Shown: positions 1 through 8,433, counted from the stretch's first letter. The stretch: 64,000 nt of DNA from Alphaproteobacteria bacterium (GCA_019749915.1 JAIEPE010000009.1:85183-149182); one strand, 5' to 3'. Numbers and translations are program-made. The notes: a model not told the origin generated them from the sequence alone.

Positions 1-1374
1 TTGAATATACCATATAGCACTTCCACTTTGCCCTGCTGAAGTATCTATCTCATAACGCCATTTTGTTGGTTCAATTGCTAATGGCTTAATTGCACCATTT
101 TCCTTTCTATTAGACATCCTCCACATTCTTTGAAATTCTCTTCCTGGTACGGTTTCTTCTGAAGAATATCGTGTCTTACTTACTTCCTTTGGATACCCTG
201 CAATGTAGAATTCTCCTTCTAATCGTGAGCGCATTTCAGGACGATTAGGTATATAAGAAAGCCCATACCATCCTATCTCATTTCCTTTTGACTGATCCAA
301 TACGAAAAGTGCTATATCAAAATCTTCGTCTCTCCTATCTACCCATTTTTTATAGGTATAGGCTCGAATGACCCTTTGTTGGCCAAATGGATGAGAATAA
401 CCATCTAAGGCACAACGTACAGAAATAGATTGAGCCCATCCATCTCCTCCATTCTTAGGATTAAAAAGATTGTGACCAGCTGTTAATAAGTGACGAGGCC
501 CTACAAGAGTCCCGCTTCCTCCATATATGCCCTTCCCAAATCTGATACTAACTTGGGCATGAATACGATAAAGCCTATTGCGCGCAGGAGAAAGAACAGG
601 CTCACGTCCATCAATACCACTAAACAATCTCCCTAAAACAACCTCCGGGGCAGATTCAAAAGAAGAAGCATAGGTAGGCATTTCTTCTATTTCACTAACT
701 TCTCCTGCCTCGGTGAGCTGTACATTAGCTGGAATTGTAGGATGAATATAAATGGCTCCTGTCTGTTCATCATGAATACGTTTATCCTCCAAGGAATGGG
801 GGACATATTTATAATTATCTCTTACAGCACCTCTTACAGAAAAATCTCTTGTTATAATTTCATCAGGAAGTGGGGAAGGAGTAGAGGATGCTATTGAAGA
901 GGACGTGCCAGCCATTGCTGAGGAAGAGGATGATGTCGATGTAGAAAATGAATTATTTCTTGGACTTTTCTTTGGACTTTTCTTATCCGTTGTTTCCTTT
1001 TCTCTATATGGAGAAGATGTAATCTCACCTGCTACTCTTTTTTTTCTATATGCAGAAGGAGTAATGCCTCCATCATCATCTTCTTCTATATTCGTAGTAA
1101 AATTTGAAGATGGAGATGAGGGTAACGATGCTGATGTAGTGTCATCTTCTAATAATTGATTTTGTAATGATCGTCTTACTCTCGAGGAGTTAGGAGATTG
1201 AGTAAGTTCAATAATAGAAGAGGAAGAGGTTAAAGAAGATCTAACAGTCTCTAGAATGTGTTGGGGAGGAGTTTTTTGATCTATATCATCTTCCAGAGCA
1301 GTAGAGGGAACAACTTCCATTATAAAAATACTTACTGATAACAAAATAGCTTGAAAAAATTTGAAGCATGCCAT
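1..1374 (-). CDS. secreted V8-like (trypsin-fold) serine endopeptidase, partial
   Basis: Reading from ATG at 1374, preceded by AAAGGAGC, the frame stays open for 458 codons and runs off the left edge. An N-terminal hydrophobic stretch (residues about 5-22) looks like a Sec signal peptide. Residues about 25-200 are a low-complexity Ser/Thr/Glu linker. The trypsin fold follows: GGSGTLVG and LLTAGH with catalytic His near residue 301, FDIALF with Asp near 353, and the GQSGSA nucleophile motif with Ser near 450. This pattern matches glutamyl-endopeptidase/V8-like S1 proteases. The substrate is unknown; an exported protease in a symbiont could act in the periplasm or on host proteins. It is transcribed toward the left edge, so its C-terminus is not seen. 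Confidence 0.85.
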   Translation of the reverse strand, partial: MACFKFFQAILLSVSIFIMEVVPSTALEDDIDQKTPPQHILETVRSSLTSSSSIIELTQSPNSSRVRRSLQNQLLEDDTTSASLPSSPSSNFTTNIEEDDDGGITPSAYRKKRVAGEITSSPYREKETTDKKSPKKSPRNNSFSTSTSSSSSAMAGTSSSIASSTPSPLPDEIITRDFSVRGAVRDNYKYVPHSLEDKRIHDEQTGAIYIHPTIPANVQLTEAGEVSEIEEMPTYASSFESAPEVVLGRLFSGIDGREPVLSPARNRLYRIHAQVSIRFGKGIYGGSGTLVGPRHLLTAGHNLFNPKNGGDGWAQSISVRCALDGYSHPFGQQRVIRAYTYKKWVDRRDEDFDIALFVLDQSKGNEIGWYGLSYIPNRPEMRSRLEGEFYIAGYPKEVSKTRYSSEETVPGREFQRMWRMSNRKENGAIKPLAIEPTKWRYEIDTSAGQSGSAIWYIQ

Positions 1375-1528
1375 AAAGCTCCTTTTATTTCTAATTTTTT
1401 CCATTTTTAATATATAATTACTAAAATTTTTTAGCTGTCAATAAAATTAATACGTGAAAGATATTCCCATGTTTTGTTGAGGCTCGCGTGAGTTAGCATA
1501 TACCATAAGAGCCTATGTTACGATGCTG

Positions 1529-1702
1529 ATGTACCGTCTTGTATTTCCAGAAATACAGGTAAGAGCTGTATTTGATAAAGATGCAGATAATGTTCTAAAA
1601 GAGTGTCTCTCTAATATTTTTTCGCTTATCTCCAGAGACCACGCTTATATTCAGGGTACTCTTTTTGATTTACACAATCAATTTAAACTCTTACTCCATT
1701 AA
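1529..1702 (+). pseudogene. 57-codon gene remnant, unrecognised
   Basis: A short open frame starts at ATG 1529 without a clear ribosome site and ends at TAA 1702. The peptide has a plausible composition (FPEIQVRAVFDKDADNVL near the start) but I recognise no family. It lies in the 378-base gap between the serine protease and the next frame, where nothing else is evident. Neighbouring frames also look broken, so this is best read as part of a decayed gene. Confidence 0.25.
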
Positions 1703-1752
1703 ATTAAGAACGATAGAACTTATATTGGTTAATTACCGTTAAATCCGCTCAT

Positions 1753-1992
1753 TCACATCTCAAAATCCATTCCTTTCTCATGATCGTGCTCCAGCTGGTG
1801 ATCTTGTTCTTTAAAAACCCTCTCGACTTTCTTCATCAACTGCTGCTTATACTCTTGAAGATCTTCTTTCAGAGAAGGAACTTTCTCGATAGTGGTCATG
1901 TAACTATGGAGCTCATTAAAGGCTTTATGAGAAATATGGGTGCCGGCGTAAACCGTGATGTCGTGGAGTCTGTCTTTGATATACTCAGCCAT
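1753..1992 (-). CDS. 79-residue charged protein of unknown function
   Basis: The frame starts at ATG 1992, with an in-frame TAG seven codons upstream, and ends at 1753. The product is highly charged and probably helical, with a Lys/Glu-rich middle (SLKEDLQEYKQQLMKKVE) and a His/Asp-rich tail. There is only a weak ribosome site. No family was recognised. It may be the tail of a larger plasmid or island gene whose upstream part is lost, since the opposite strand next to it also carries a headless open frame. Confidence is low. Confidence 0.3.
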   Translation of the reverse strand: MAEYIKDRLHDITVYAGTHISHKAFNELHSYMTTIEKVPSLKEDLQEYKQQLMKKVERVFKEQDHQLEHDHEKGMDFEM

Positions 1993-1994
1993 GA

Positions 1995-2198
1995 TCTCAA
2001 GATTCTTCTATTCACGCTGGAGCTGACCTCCAACTCGATCAAGGTGAACGAGAAAAGGCAACGCTTCTTCTCGGTGCCCTTATTGAAATGCAGCAAAACT
2101 TCCCGCCTCATCCCTCACAAAAAGAGGAGTGGGCCATTCTAGGACAGGCTACTTTTGTAGATCATTTTTTAACCGCAAAAGAGAAAAGAAAAACGTGA
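1995..2198 (+). pseudogene. headless 67-codon gene fragment
   Basis: Between a TGA at 1992 and a TGA at 2196 the plus strand is open for 67 codons. The composition is convincingly protein-like (HAGADLQLDQGEREKATLLL, then KEEWAILGQATFVDHFL), but there is no start codon at its head. It looks like the C-terminal piece of a helical protein that lost its front. No family was recognised. It overlaps the edge of the minus-strand frame at 1753-1992, and at most one of the two is likely to be real. Confidence 0.25.
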
Positions 2199-2271
2199 AA
2201 AGATGGGTGCTATAAAACGTCTTTAATCTTTTCATTTTACAGCAATTCCGTAGCTTAAGTTATTCCACTCA

Positions 2272-2661
2272 TCAATGACACATGCGATTCTCATGGGAGA
2301 GACACAAATCTACCCTTAAGTGATCAAAAGTAACGCGAGGACAAATCTCGCCACTCTTCTTACGTTGAAGAGAGACAAGTCCATAGTGCTCCATTGTACG
2401 CAAAGTTCGTGAAAGATTACTCTTATGGCGCCCGGAAAGTTGAGCCAACTCTGTCATAGACTGAGGTTTGGCTTGAGCAATCAGTTCTAAAAGGAGCTTG
2501 TTATGCGTTGAGAGAACCTGGGCCAAGGACTCTAAGGAAGAAAACCAAACTTTGGGTTCATTGGGCGACGGTTTATAATCTCCTCGCGCAATGGCAAGGG
2601 TTCTTTCTTTTATCTCTTCATAAGGTGCAATGCCGACCCTTAAAATATGAACATGGCTCAT
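2272..2661 (-). CDS. HTH antitoxin of a TumE/TumA-type toxin-antitoxin pair
   Basis: A 129-residue winged-HTH protein of the HVO_A0114/MarR-like type: the segment TELAQLSGRHKSNLSRTL (residues about 70-87) is a recognition-helix region, followed by a wing with LQRKKSGEICPRV. The start (ATG 2661) lies one base after the stop of the TumE-like toxin, so the two are cotranscribed with the toxin first, as usual for this pair. The family is thought to neutralise the toxin and repress its own operon; a perfect palindrome at 3025-3041 upstream of the toxin is the likely operator. Assignment rests on the gene pair and the HTH, not on a database search. Confidence 0.75.
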   Translation of the reverse strand: MSHVHILRVGIAPYEEIKERTLAIARGDYKPSPNEPKVWFSSLESLAQVLSTHNKLLLELIAQAKPQSMTELAQLSGRHKSNLSRTLRTMEHYGLVSLQRKKSGEICPRVTFDHLRVDLCLSHENRMCH

Positions 2662-2662
2662 T

Positions 2663-3004
2663 TTAGTGACTCCTTTTTAAAATTTGATCAACATCTTTCC
2701 AAAAATCTTCTAAAAGTTTTCCAGCATCTTTATAATTGTATTGGATAATTTTGCCGCTCCTGTGTTTGTGATCATGGGCATTTATTGATGCTTTGTGAGG
2801 AACGGAATGGGCATTATCATATCCTAAAACCCTTTCCCCTTTTGGGTTATGCAGCGTTAGGGAGTATTTAATCCCGTGAGGTTTTGCTTTATCTTTCTCA
2901 ACTTTTTTAGCTTCGATCTTCACCCAATACCCATGTCCAACCTCAGCAATAAAGCCATCTAAATCGATCAGCGTTTTAAGGGTATGATCGCGTTTTGTAT
3001 CCAT
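2663..3004 (-). CDS. TumE family toxin (DUF6516)
   Basis: The protein has the family's hallmark order: LIDLDGFIAEVGHGYWVKIEA near the N-terminus, then YSLTLH, RVLGYDNAH and the His-rich HDHKHRSG, ending in a helix containing DFWKDVDQIL. These match small TumE-like toxins encoded just upstream of an HTH antitoxin. Upstream in-frame starts exist at 3031 and 3034, but those lie inside a perfect 17-bp palindrome that looks like the operator. ATG 3004 also gives the family's usual N-terminus (113 residues), so I chose it. The target is not evident from sequence. Confidence 0.75.
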   Translation of the reverse strand: MDTKRDHTLKTLIDLDGFIAEVGHGYWVKIEAKKVEKDKAKPHGIKYSLTLHNPKGERVLGYDNAHSVPHKASINAHDHKHRSGKIIQYNYKDAGKLLEDFWKDVDQILKRSH

Positions 3005-3024
3005 AAAATTACATTCTATCATAG

Positions 3025-3041
3025 TTATCATCAAATGATAA
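3025..3041. promoter_or_regulatory. palindromic operator of the TumE/TumA operon
   Basis: TTATCAT-CAA-ATGATAA is a perfect 7+3+7 inverted repeat 21 bases upstream of the chosen toxin start. Its position fits repression by the HTH antitoxin. Inference only. Confidence 0.5.
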
Positions 3042-3078
3042 TAGTTTTTAAATGCCCTTTTTAAATGCCCACTTTTCC

Positions 3079-3249
3079 CTACAAGTGCCTTTCATGCTGG
3101 CGTAGATAGTCTTCAGCTGCTTTTTGCAAGAATGTTGATCGCTTTCCTTCTTTTTTTTGAAAGAGATCAATGTGCTTAAGCACTCTATAAGGGAATATCA
3201 CATTAGTTCTGCTATGGGGAAGGCTGTACCATCTATTTATACCGGTCAA
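3079..3249 (-). pseudogene. ribbon-helix-helix (HicB-like) antitoxin remnant
   Basis: From a TTG at 3249 (stop codon directly upstream) to TAG at 3079 the frame encodes a short tail with the pattern RTNVIFPYRVLKHIDLF, then KRSTFLQKAAEDYLRQH. This is how the C-terminal ribbon-helix-helix of HicB-type antitoxins reads: a strand followed by two helices. The N-terminal partner-binding domain and any toxin gene are missing, so it is probably a decayed locus. Confidence 0.4.
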
Positions 3250-3346
3250 CTATATAAACCCAAAGAAGCTTCTGCCTCCCGAACTTCGTGAAATGTATTC
3301 ACAGCGCGCAAATTGAACTTTCGTAAGTCCAGAGAGATTTTAATTT

Positions 3347-4807
3347 TTAACTGGTTTTCAAAAAATCGTTAAGGTCTATAATCCTGTAAAAATATCGTGC
3401 ATCTATAACAGGGTCACTTACCCCATTGAAATGGAAAAGGATGGGGCAAACAGCATATCCCTTAGGAAAGGATAGCCTTTCTATTTTTCTCTGAACACTT
3501 GTAATGACTTCTGATTGAATTTCATTCCGTTTAAATTTAACTTCACATAAGTAAAGTGTTTTTGTTGTTGTTTGAACTAAATAATCAATCTGAACCCCTT
3601 CATGTTGTTTTGTTGGATGTTGTACAAAGGGATTATCCATCACAACGTCTTGAGGATGTATTCCAATTGATTTTAGGATTCTTCGGCGATTGGATAATAA
3701 AAGGTTTTCTATTTGAATTCCCATGATGCTATTCCATCCTGGAATGGAACTTAAAGGAACATCTTGAAATGCATTTAAATTTATTTTTCCCAAGAGGGGT
3801 TCAATAACCTTGAGATAAAAACGCAAATAATTATCACTTAAGCGAAAGAGGCTTTTTGCTCCTGGTTTTCCAGTCTTAATGGACCAGCTTTGATGCTTAC
3901 TAACATATCCACAGGTTATGAGAGCGTTCAGATAAGGAGCTAAGACACCTCCTTCTGGATAGTTCATGCGCTTTCGAATCTCAGTATAATCCCGCATTCC
4001 ACCTGCAAGTATGGTGACAAGTTCTTTATAAACACTCCCTCTTTTATCAAATAAATCATGAAAAATGAGGTCAAACTCATTGACTAATAATCCATGAGCA
4101 GAAAAACACAAACGTTTGATGTTTTGATCAATGGTTTCATCACATTGAATATTCTCTAGGTACCAAGGAATCCCTCCCGTTATGGAGAGAATTCTAAAAA
4201 TGTCATAAGGTGAAGCCTGAACACCATTCTCCTTTAGAAAGAGGTAACTCTCGGAAATAGAGAGGGGGTTAAGAGCTATCTGCAAGGAAACTCGACCAAA
4301 GAGAGCCGTACTCTTGATAATGTTATCTTCTATCCATGTGGATACAGAACCGCAAAGAATAAGAATAATATTATTTTTTTGCTCAGAGACCTTATCCCAC
4401 CATATTTTTAATTTTGGAATAAAAGTTGGATCCTTTGATCCCATCCACGAAATTTCATCAAAAAGGATGACTGTGGGTTTATTGCTTAAATGCAGGGAAA
4501 GATGGGCAAATCCATCTAGCCAATCCGTAAACTGAAAAGGAGGAAGGTGAAATAAAGCGGAGAGTTGATTTGCAAAGACATCGCGTTGATCTTGAGCAGA
4601 TACACTTTTGATGGGAGAAGAACCGACAAAAGATAAAAATCTTTTGTTTTTTGCAAATTCTGAAACTAAACGGCTTTTTCCAATACGTCGACGTCCTTTA
4701 ATCACAATCAAAGTCGATCTATGTGATTTTGCAAGACCTTCCAAAAGACCGAGCTCCTCAGTGCGACCAATAAAGATTTTTTGAGAGCTTTTATTTTTCC
4801 TATTCAT
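3347..4807 (-). CDS. AAA ATPase with C-terminal DUF234/PD-(D/E)XK-like domain
   Basis: A 486-residue protein of the archaeal-type ATPase family found widely in prokaryotes. The N-terminus has the FIGRTEEL entry motif, a Walker A loop GRRRIGKS (residues about 38-45) and Walker B VILFDEIS (about 113-120). A winged-helix segment follows (DYTEIRKRM). The C-terminal part has QIDYL near 408 and CEVKF near 420, the D...ExK arrangement of PD-(D/E)XK nuclease folds (DUF234). The family's biological role is poorly defined; defence or mobile-element functions have been suggested. It stands alone, with its own promoter and flanking inverted repeat at 4814-4858. Confidence 0.85.
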   Translation of the reverse strand: MNRKNKSSQKIFIGRTEELGLLEGLAKSHRSTLIVIKGRRRIGKSRLVSEFAKNKRFLSFVGSSPIKSVSAQDQRDVFANQLSALFHLPPFQFTDWLDGFAHLSLHLSNKPTVILFDEISWMGSKDPTFIPKLKIWWDKVSEQKNNIILILCGSVSTWIEDNIIKSTALFGRVSLQIALNPLSISESYLFLKENGVQASPYDIFRILSITGGIPWYLENIQCDETIDQNIKRLCFSAHGLLVNEFDLIFHDLFDKRGSVYKELVTILAGGMRDYTEIRKRMNYPEGGVLAPYLNALITCGYVSKHQSWSIKTGKPGAKSLFRLSDNYLRFYLKVIEPLLGKINLNAFQDVPLSSIPGWNSIMGIQIENLLLSNRRRILKSIGIHPQDVVMDNPFVQHPTKQHEGVQIDYLVQTTTKTLYLCEVKFKRNEIQSEVITSVQRKIERLSFPKGYAVCPILFHFNGVSDPVIDARYFYRIIDLNDFLKTS

Positions 4808-4813
4808 GTGATT

Positions 4814-4858
4814 ATGTTAATTCAGGTAAATAAAATTGTCAATAATTCTTTACCTGAA
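4814..4858 (-). promoter_or_regulatory. leaderless, probably autoregulated promoter of the ATPase gene
   Basis: On the minus strand, TTGACA (4837-4842) and TAACAT (4814-4819) are separated by exactly 17 bases. The ATG at 4807 is about seven bases past the -10 box, so the transcript should begin at or next to the start codon. A perfect 10-bp inverted repeat, TTCAGGTAAA (4821-4830) and TTTACCTGAA (4849-4858), straddles the -35 box. More TTCAGG copies lie near 4879 and 4900. Confidence 0.6.
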
Positions 4859-4977
4859 AATGCATTTTTTTGTTTTCAGGAAAAGTTAATGGCTAGTATT
4901 CAGGTTTAGAAAGGAAAGATCTTATACTAATAGACTGTATCGTACAACAGCCCTCTAATTACTTTTTACGGAAATGT

Positions 4978-5147
4978 CTAATTACCATTTAGGCGTTGAA
5001 GCAGTTCATTGTATGCTTTCTTGAGTTCATCCTGGCATAATAAACGAAGAGCTTCCTGCGATAAGCAGGGTCAATCGATCTTTCTTCTCCCACAATACGA
5101 ATGAGTTCAGAAAAGTTAGGATGATGATGAAGGTAGTTAAGAGACAT
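4978..5147 (-). pseudogene. AbiEii toxin gene reduced to its two ends
   Basis: ATG 5147 overlaps the AbiEi stop by 11 bases, the normal abiEi-abiEii layout. The first ~27 codons encode a family-like N-terminus (LNYLHHHPNFSELIRIVG, then EERSIDPA). After that the frame shifts, and the last ~28 codons before TAG 4978 read in another frame as QEALRLLCQDELKKAYNELL, like the C-terminal helix of AbiEii nucleotidyltransferases. The catalytic core, some 200 residues, is missing. The toxin is therefore dead, probably by an internal deletion. Confidence 0.6.
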
Positions 5148-5733
5148 ATCTTAAGCTATCGTTTTCCAATACTTCAGCGAAGAATTTTCTCGTACGTGTT
5201 CCGCCATACTGAAGGACAGCTTTGGATAAAGCCTTTGTATTCATAGAAAGGGCTTTCTTTTTAACATTTTGGAGAACCTGCTCTTTGTCTTCCGCGAGTC
5301 TCTCTATGTTATTTACAAGATCAACAAAAAGAAATTCTGGAGTTAACTTTGACGGAAAATGGGGCTTCATTCGAAAATCAAAGACACGTCCACCCAATTG
5401 AAAGCGGCCATGTCGTTTGTGATTATAGACGACGGTCTCATTATAAAGTTGAGTCGTGCCTACATCTAAACTGTTATAAGCATTTGGTGTGGTCAGAAGA
5501 AATCGAGTATCTTTCAAGAAGGACGCAACCAACGCTTGATCGCTAGCTGGAGCTTCACCAAAAGCTGTCTTTTTTGGATAGTAATAAAGACCACTTGAAA
5601 GTTTGGTTAATACTCCCTTTTTTTGCAATTGCTGCAAATGGCGATCAACCGCTTTCGACCATTTTTCAAGGTCGGATCGTCTGTAAACGGCTCCTGGATG
5701 AAGATGTTTCTCCACTTGATCTAATGTACGCAT
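5137..5733 (-). CDS. AbiEi-like antitoxin/transcriptional regulator (DUF6088)
   Basis: A 198-residue protein with an N-terminal winged helix (YRRSDLEKWSKAVDRHLQ, then LQKKGVLTKLSSGLYYYPK, residues about 17-54) and a C-terminal domain with LTTPNAYNSL and VYNHKRHG, typical of type IV AbiEi antitoxins. The start ATG 5733 has a good AGGAG site. AbiEi represses its operon and counteracts the AbiEii nucleotidyltransferase. Here it looks intact although its partner at 4978-5147 is destroyed. An IS982-family element is inserted about 20 bases upstream, in the promoter, so its expression may now depend on the element. Confidence 0.75.
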   Translation of the reverse strand: MRTLDQVEKHLHPGAVYRRSDLEKWSKAVDRHLQQLQKKGVLTKLSSGLYYYPKKTAFGEAPASDQALVASFLKDTRFLLTTPNAYNSLDVGTTQLYNETVVYNHKRHGRFQLGGRVFDFRMKPHFPSKLTPEFLFVDLVNNIERLAEDKEQVLQNVKKKALSMNTKALSKAVLQYGGTRTRKFFAEVLENDSLRYVS

Positions 5734-5758
5734 AGTTGCACTCCTATAATTCCAGTAT

Positions 5759-6716
5759 ACCTCAGTTTTGGATAAGAGGGTTTGAAAATTTCATGGTTGG
5801 CTTGTTTTGTCTGAATTGATAGGCAACAAGACAAGAGAGGATATTAACGCAGCAGTTCATAGGAGATCTATGGCGTGTATGGGATAAATTCATGTGTACT
5901 TTGAGGATATCAAAGATTGTTTCGATCAAAAACCGTTTTCGGAGAAGGATTTTTTCAATCAAAGGCATGAGATAATTTTTCATATTTTTCCTTATTCCCG
6001 TGATTAACTTGAGCCCTCTTTGAAATAGTTTTTTAAAAAGATCTTGAGATATAAACCCCTTATCAGCAAAAAGGGTTCCTTTTAGGTTTCGAGTCATTTC
6101 ATCTAACACGGCCCTCTCATCAATATTTCCTGGGGTAATTTTAACGGCCACAATGCTCCCTTTATGATTAATCACCAGATGCAACTTGAGGCCATAAAAC
6201 CATCCCATGGTTGTTTTTCCTCTCGCTGCAAGCCCTTTAAAGACGCGATTGCGATTGATTCGTTTATTGTGGCATACGGGTAAAGCCGAGGGATCAGCAA
6301 TATAAATCCCCGTCTCTTCCCCAAATAAATTCTGCAGCAATACACATAAAGGAACAAAAAGACGTGGCATGAGTTGTACAAATCGATTGTAGCTAATCAA
6401 GTTTGGAAACTCTTTTCCATGCACCTGTTTAAGATAAATAACGTAGAAATATTTAAAAACTTTACAAGGACTTACATGAAACAAAACCATAATCGTCAGC
6501 ATTTCGCTCAAACTCATGTCACAGGAGCGATGTCGCTTCCTCCCTGTGTCGATTAACCGATGTTTTTCCCATTCCTCAAATGCTTTGCAAAATTCATCGA
6601 TGCAAAAAAATAATGCTGTGATATTATATCTCATTGGCTAAGCCCCCTTCTTATTTTTGCAAGTTTAAGAAAGGCTTAGCCTACCATATTTTTTATCTCT
6701 TATCCAAAACTGAGGT
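5759..6716. mobile_element. complete IS982-family insertion sequence
   Basis: The 958-bp element is bounded by perfect 20-bp inverted repeats (5759-5778 and 6697-6716, outer bases ACCTCAGTTTTGG). It is flanked by a 6-bp target duplication CAGTAT (5753-5758 and 6717-6722). One transposase gene fills it. Intact ends and target duplication suggest recent insertion. Removing the element and one repeat restores a likely abiE promoter on the minus strand: TTGCAA, 16 bases, TATACT. Confidence 0.9.
5762..6634 (-). CDS. IS982-family transposase
   Basis: A 290-residue DDE transposase. The family pattern is visible: an N-terminal block with CDMSLSEMLTIMVLFH, the first Asp in YIADPSALPVCHNKRI, the second in TLFADKGFIS, and the Glu in KRFLIETIFDILK, followed by a His/Arg-rich segment (LSHTRHRSP) near the C-terminus. 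The length fits the family and no stop or frameshift interrupts it, so it may be active. Start ATG 6634 lies inside the right inverted-repeat-bounded segment. Confidence 0.9.
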   Translation of the reverse strand: MRYNITALFFCIDEFCKAFEEWEKHRLIDTGRKRHRSCDMSLSEMLTIMVLFHVSPCKVFKYFYVIYLKQVHGKEFPNLISYNRFVQLMPRLFVPLCVLLQNLFGEETGIYIADPSALPVCHNKRINRNRVFKGLAARGKTTMGWFYGLKLHLVINHKGSIVAVKITPGNIDERAVLDEMTRNLKGTLFADKGFISQDLFKKLFQRGLKLITGIRKNMKNYLMPLIEKILLRKRFLIETIFDILKVHMNLSHTRHRSPMNCCVNILSCLVAYQFRQNKPTMKFSNPLIQN

Positions 6717-6890
6717 CAGTATATACATTCAAGTAAGATTTGCAAATATTTTTATTAAAAAATCATGCAAATTGGAAGATTTAAAACCATATGAAAGCGG
6801 GAATTTAAAAGAATTTTATAGATACAAATGGCCCCAATAGATTTTACATAAACTTTAAATCATCAGTTGTTTAAAATAACTAAGCGCTAT

Positions 6891-6930
6891 GCTCAAAGAA
6901 GTTCTGCGACGACTTGTCGCAGTTTTGAGC
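6891..6930. terminator. nested hairpin, possible terminator
   Basis: Outer arms GCTCAAA / TTTGAGC and inner arms CTGCGAC / GTCGCAG form a two-part hairpin just past the stop of the membrane protein gene at 6979. There is no long T run, so termination is uncertain. Confidence 0.35.
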
Positions 6931-6978
6931 AATTCTTGTATTTACAAAATTCCTCAATTTTATCGTCACATCAGTTAC

Positions 6979-7722
6979 TTAAAGTTTTAACTCGAAGATC
7001 GAGCTTTTCTCTTCAGTTTCTTTAGTTTTCTCCATTGCTTTAGTACTTCCTGTCTTCAGAAGTTGAACCAGCTCATCATTTGCCTTATTCACTTCTTGAC
7101 GACAGAATGCGCATAGCTCTTCCCACCTCTTGTTTTCTTCTTGGGGGTCCAGAACATGACGGCCAACGAAAAAATGCCCTACCACAAACACGTCAAAAGC
7201 CCGAGAGATTTGAGGATCGTCAAAAGGATTAATATTATTTCCAAACCTATTTATATACATTCCTCTATATTTATTGCATCTGCTGAGAAGGGAAGAGAAG
7301 CTTTCAAGCTTATTCTCCAATTGAGTTTGATTCAAAGTCGTTTCTGCATACAAGATAATTTCTTGGCTAAGCGCTTCTGTAATTTTTTGCCGATTCGTCA
7401 CAGATTCTGAATTTGCTTGCATGAACTCTGCAATTTCTTTGAGATGAGCTTTAAGTACATCCTCATTCTCTGCTTTTTCTTTTTCCTCTATGCTTTGTAT
7501 TTGTATCATTTCCATCGGCTGTGATTTAACGTCTGATTCTCCTCTTATTATCGAAAGCACGATGAACAATGCGATCAGAAAGAATATAGCTGAACCAATG
7601 ATAATCCCTGCCCATTCTTTAACAACTTTTCCCCACACCCATAATTTCACAGGAAAACTATAATCTCCTTTAAGCATATTGAGCATTTCTTTAACGGATT
7701 CTTCTTTTAGGATATTACTCAT
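6979..7722 (-). CDS. membrane-anchored coiled-coil protein, unknown function
   Basis: The start was set at ATG 7722, which has a strong GAGGAG site; an upstream in-frame GTG at 7773 does not. The 247-residue product has one transmembrane helix (residues about 37-57, IIIGSAIFFLIALFIVLSII) after a short basic/hydrophobic N-terminus, then a charged helical region rich in Glu/Lys and Gln. A middle part contains NPFDDPQISRAFDVF. No family was recognised. It lies 66 bases after the HipS/HipB-like gene on the same strand and could be cotranscribed, but nothing links it to toxin control. Confidence 0.6.
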   Translation of the reverse strand: MSNILKEESVKEMLNMLKGDYSFPVKLWVWGKVVKEWAGIIIGSAIFFLIALFIVLSIIRGESDVKSQPMEMIQIQSIEEKEKAENEDVLKAHLKEIAEFMQANSESVTNRQKITEALSQEIILYAETTLNQTQLENKLESFSSLLSRCNKYRGMYINRFGNNINPFDDPQISRAFDVFVVGHFFVGRHVLDPQEENKRWEELCAFCRQEVNKANDELVQLLKTGSTKAMEKTKETEEKSSIFELKL

Positions 7723-7788
7723 CTTGCTCTCCTCTGTTCTTCGTCCCCATATTTTTAATTCGTAAGGTCTCACTTCGAAAATAAGCCA

Positions 7789-8433
7789 TCAGCTCTTATC
7801 TCCAATTTTTTCTTTCAATTTATAAAGAACTTTTTCTTTTGTTTTTGAGTGAAGTGCACTCGCATACTTTTCAATATAATAAGCAGCAGCTTCAGGAAAT
7901 TCATTTAAAATATCCAGGAATTTGAGAACTTCTACACCACTCGCTTTATTATTCTCAATGCGTACAATGGTGGCTTGAGAGATCCCAAAGCATATGGCGA
8001 AGTCTCTTGTAGATAAACCAAGGTTCTGCCTAAACGTTTTAAGATCTTTCGAGGAAAAACTATCTTCCCATATCGGCTCAAAGACAAACCAAGAAGGCCC
8101 CTTTCTTCCTATCGTTGCGAGTAGAATGATAGCATTTTTCTCAGCTGGAGATATGCCAAATTGCATACAATATTCAGGATAAGCCGGGTTTTCCTTTGCA
8201 GGGATTCTATCAAGAAATAAAGGGAATAACTCTTTAGCCTCAAAATACTGTTTTGTGAGAGGCAGCTCATATCCCAAAGGAATTGCTTTCTTATAATTCA
8301 GATATTTTTCGCTGTATGTAAAGATGTATTGACCTTGCTTTCGTTCCAATTTTCCCACAGGGACACGGGTTGAATGCCTCTCCAAGAAAACACTAACTCC
8401 GATGACTTTAGAATAATCAAGTTTATAAAACAT
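7789..8433 (-). CDS. HipS-like (HipA N-terminal) domain fused to HipB-like HTH
   Basis: A 214-residue two-domain protein. Residues about 1-120 match the N-terminal subdomain of HipA/HipS (RVPVGKLERK..., PLGYELPLTKQ, FPLFLDRIPAKENP). Residues about 128-170 form an XRE-type HTH (FRQNLGLSTRDFAICFGIS, ATIVRIENNK), with a helical tail. In tripartite HipBST systems HipB and HipS are separate proteins; here they are one chain. The start overlaps the kinase stop by 11 bases, so expression is coupled. The expected role is to bind and restrain the kinase and repress the operon at the palindrome 9396-9413. Function is inferred from domains. Confidence 0.75.
   Translation of the reverse strand: MFYKLDYSKVIGVSVFLERHSTRVPVGKLERKQGQYIFTYSEKYLNYKKAIPLGYELPLTKQYFEAKELFPLFLDRIPAKENPAYPEYCMQFGISPAEKNAIILLATIGRKGPSWFVFEPIWEDSFSSKDLKTFRQNLGLSTRDFAICFGISQATIVRIENNKASGVEVLKFLDILNEFPEAAAYYIEKYASALHSKTKEKVLYKLKEKIGDKS

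Noticed and set aside
905..1159. Plus-strand 84-codon frame
   Set aside because: It is the complement of the Ser/Glu-rich linker of the minus-strand serine protease, which has a signal peptide and catalytic motifs.
1780..2142. Plus-strand 120-codon frame
   Set aside because: Its hydrophobic, low-information composition and overlap with other short frames suggest a shadow; no ribosome site.
6634..6840. Plus-strand 68-codon frame across the right edge of the IS
   Set aside because: It starts inside the IS982 element and crosses its inverted repeat; a chance frame.
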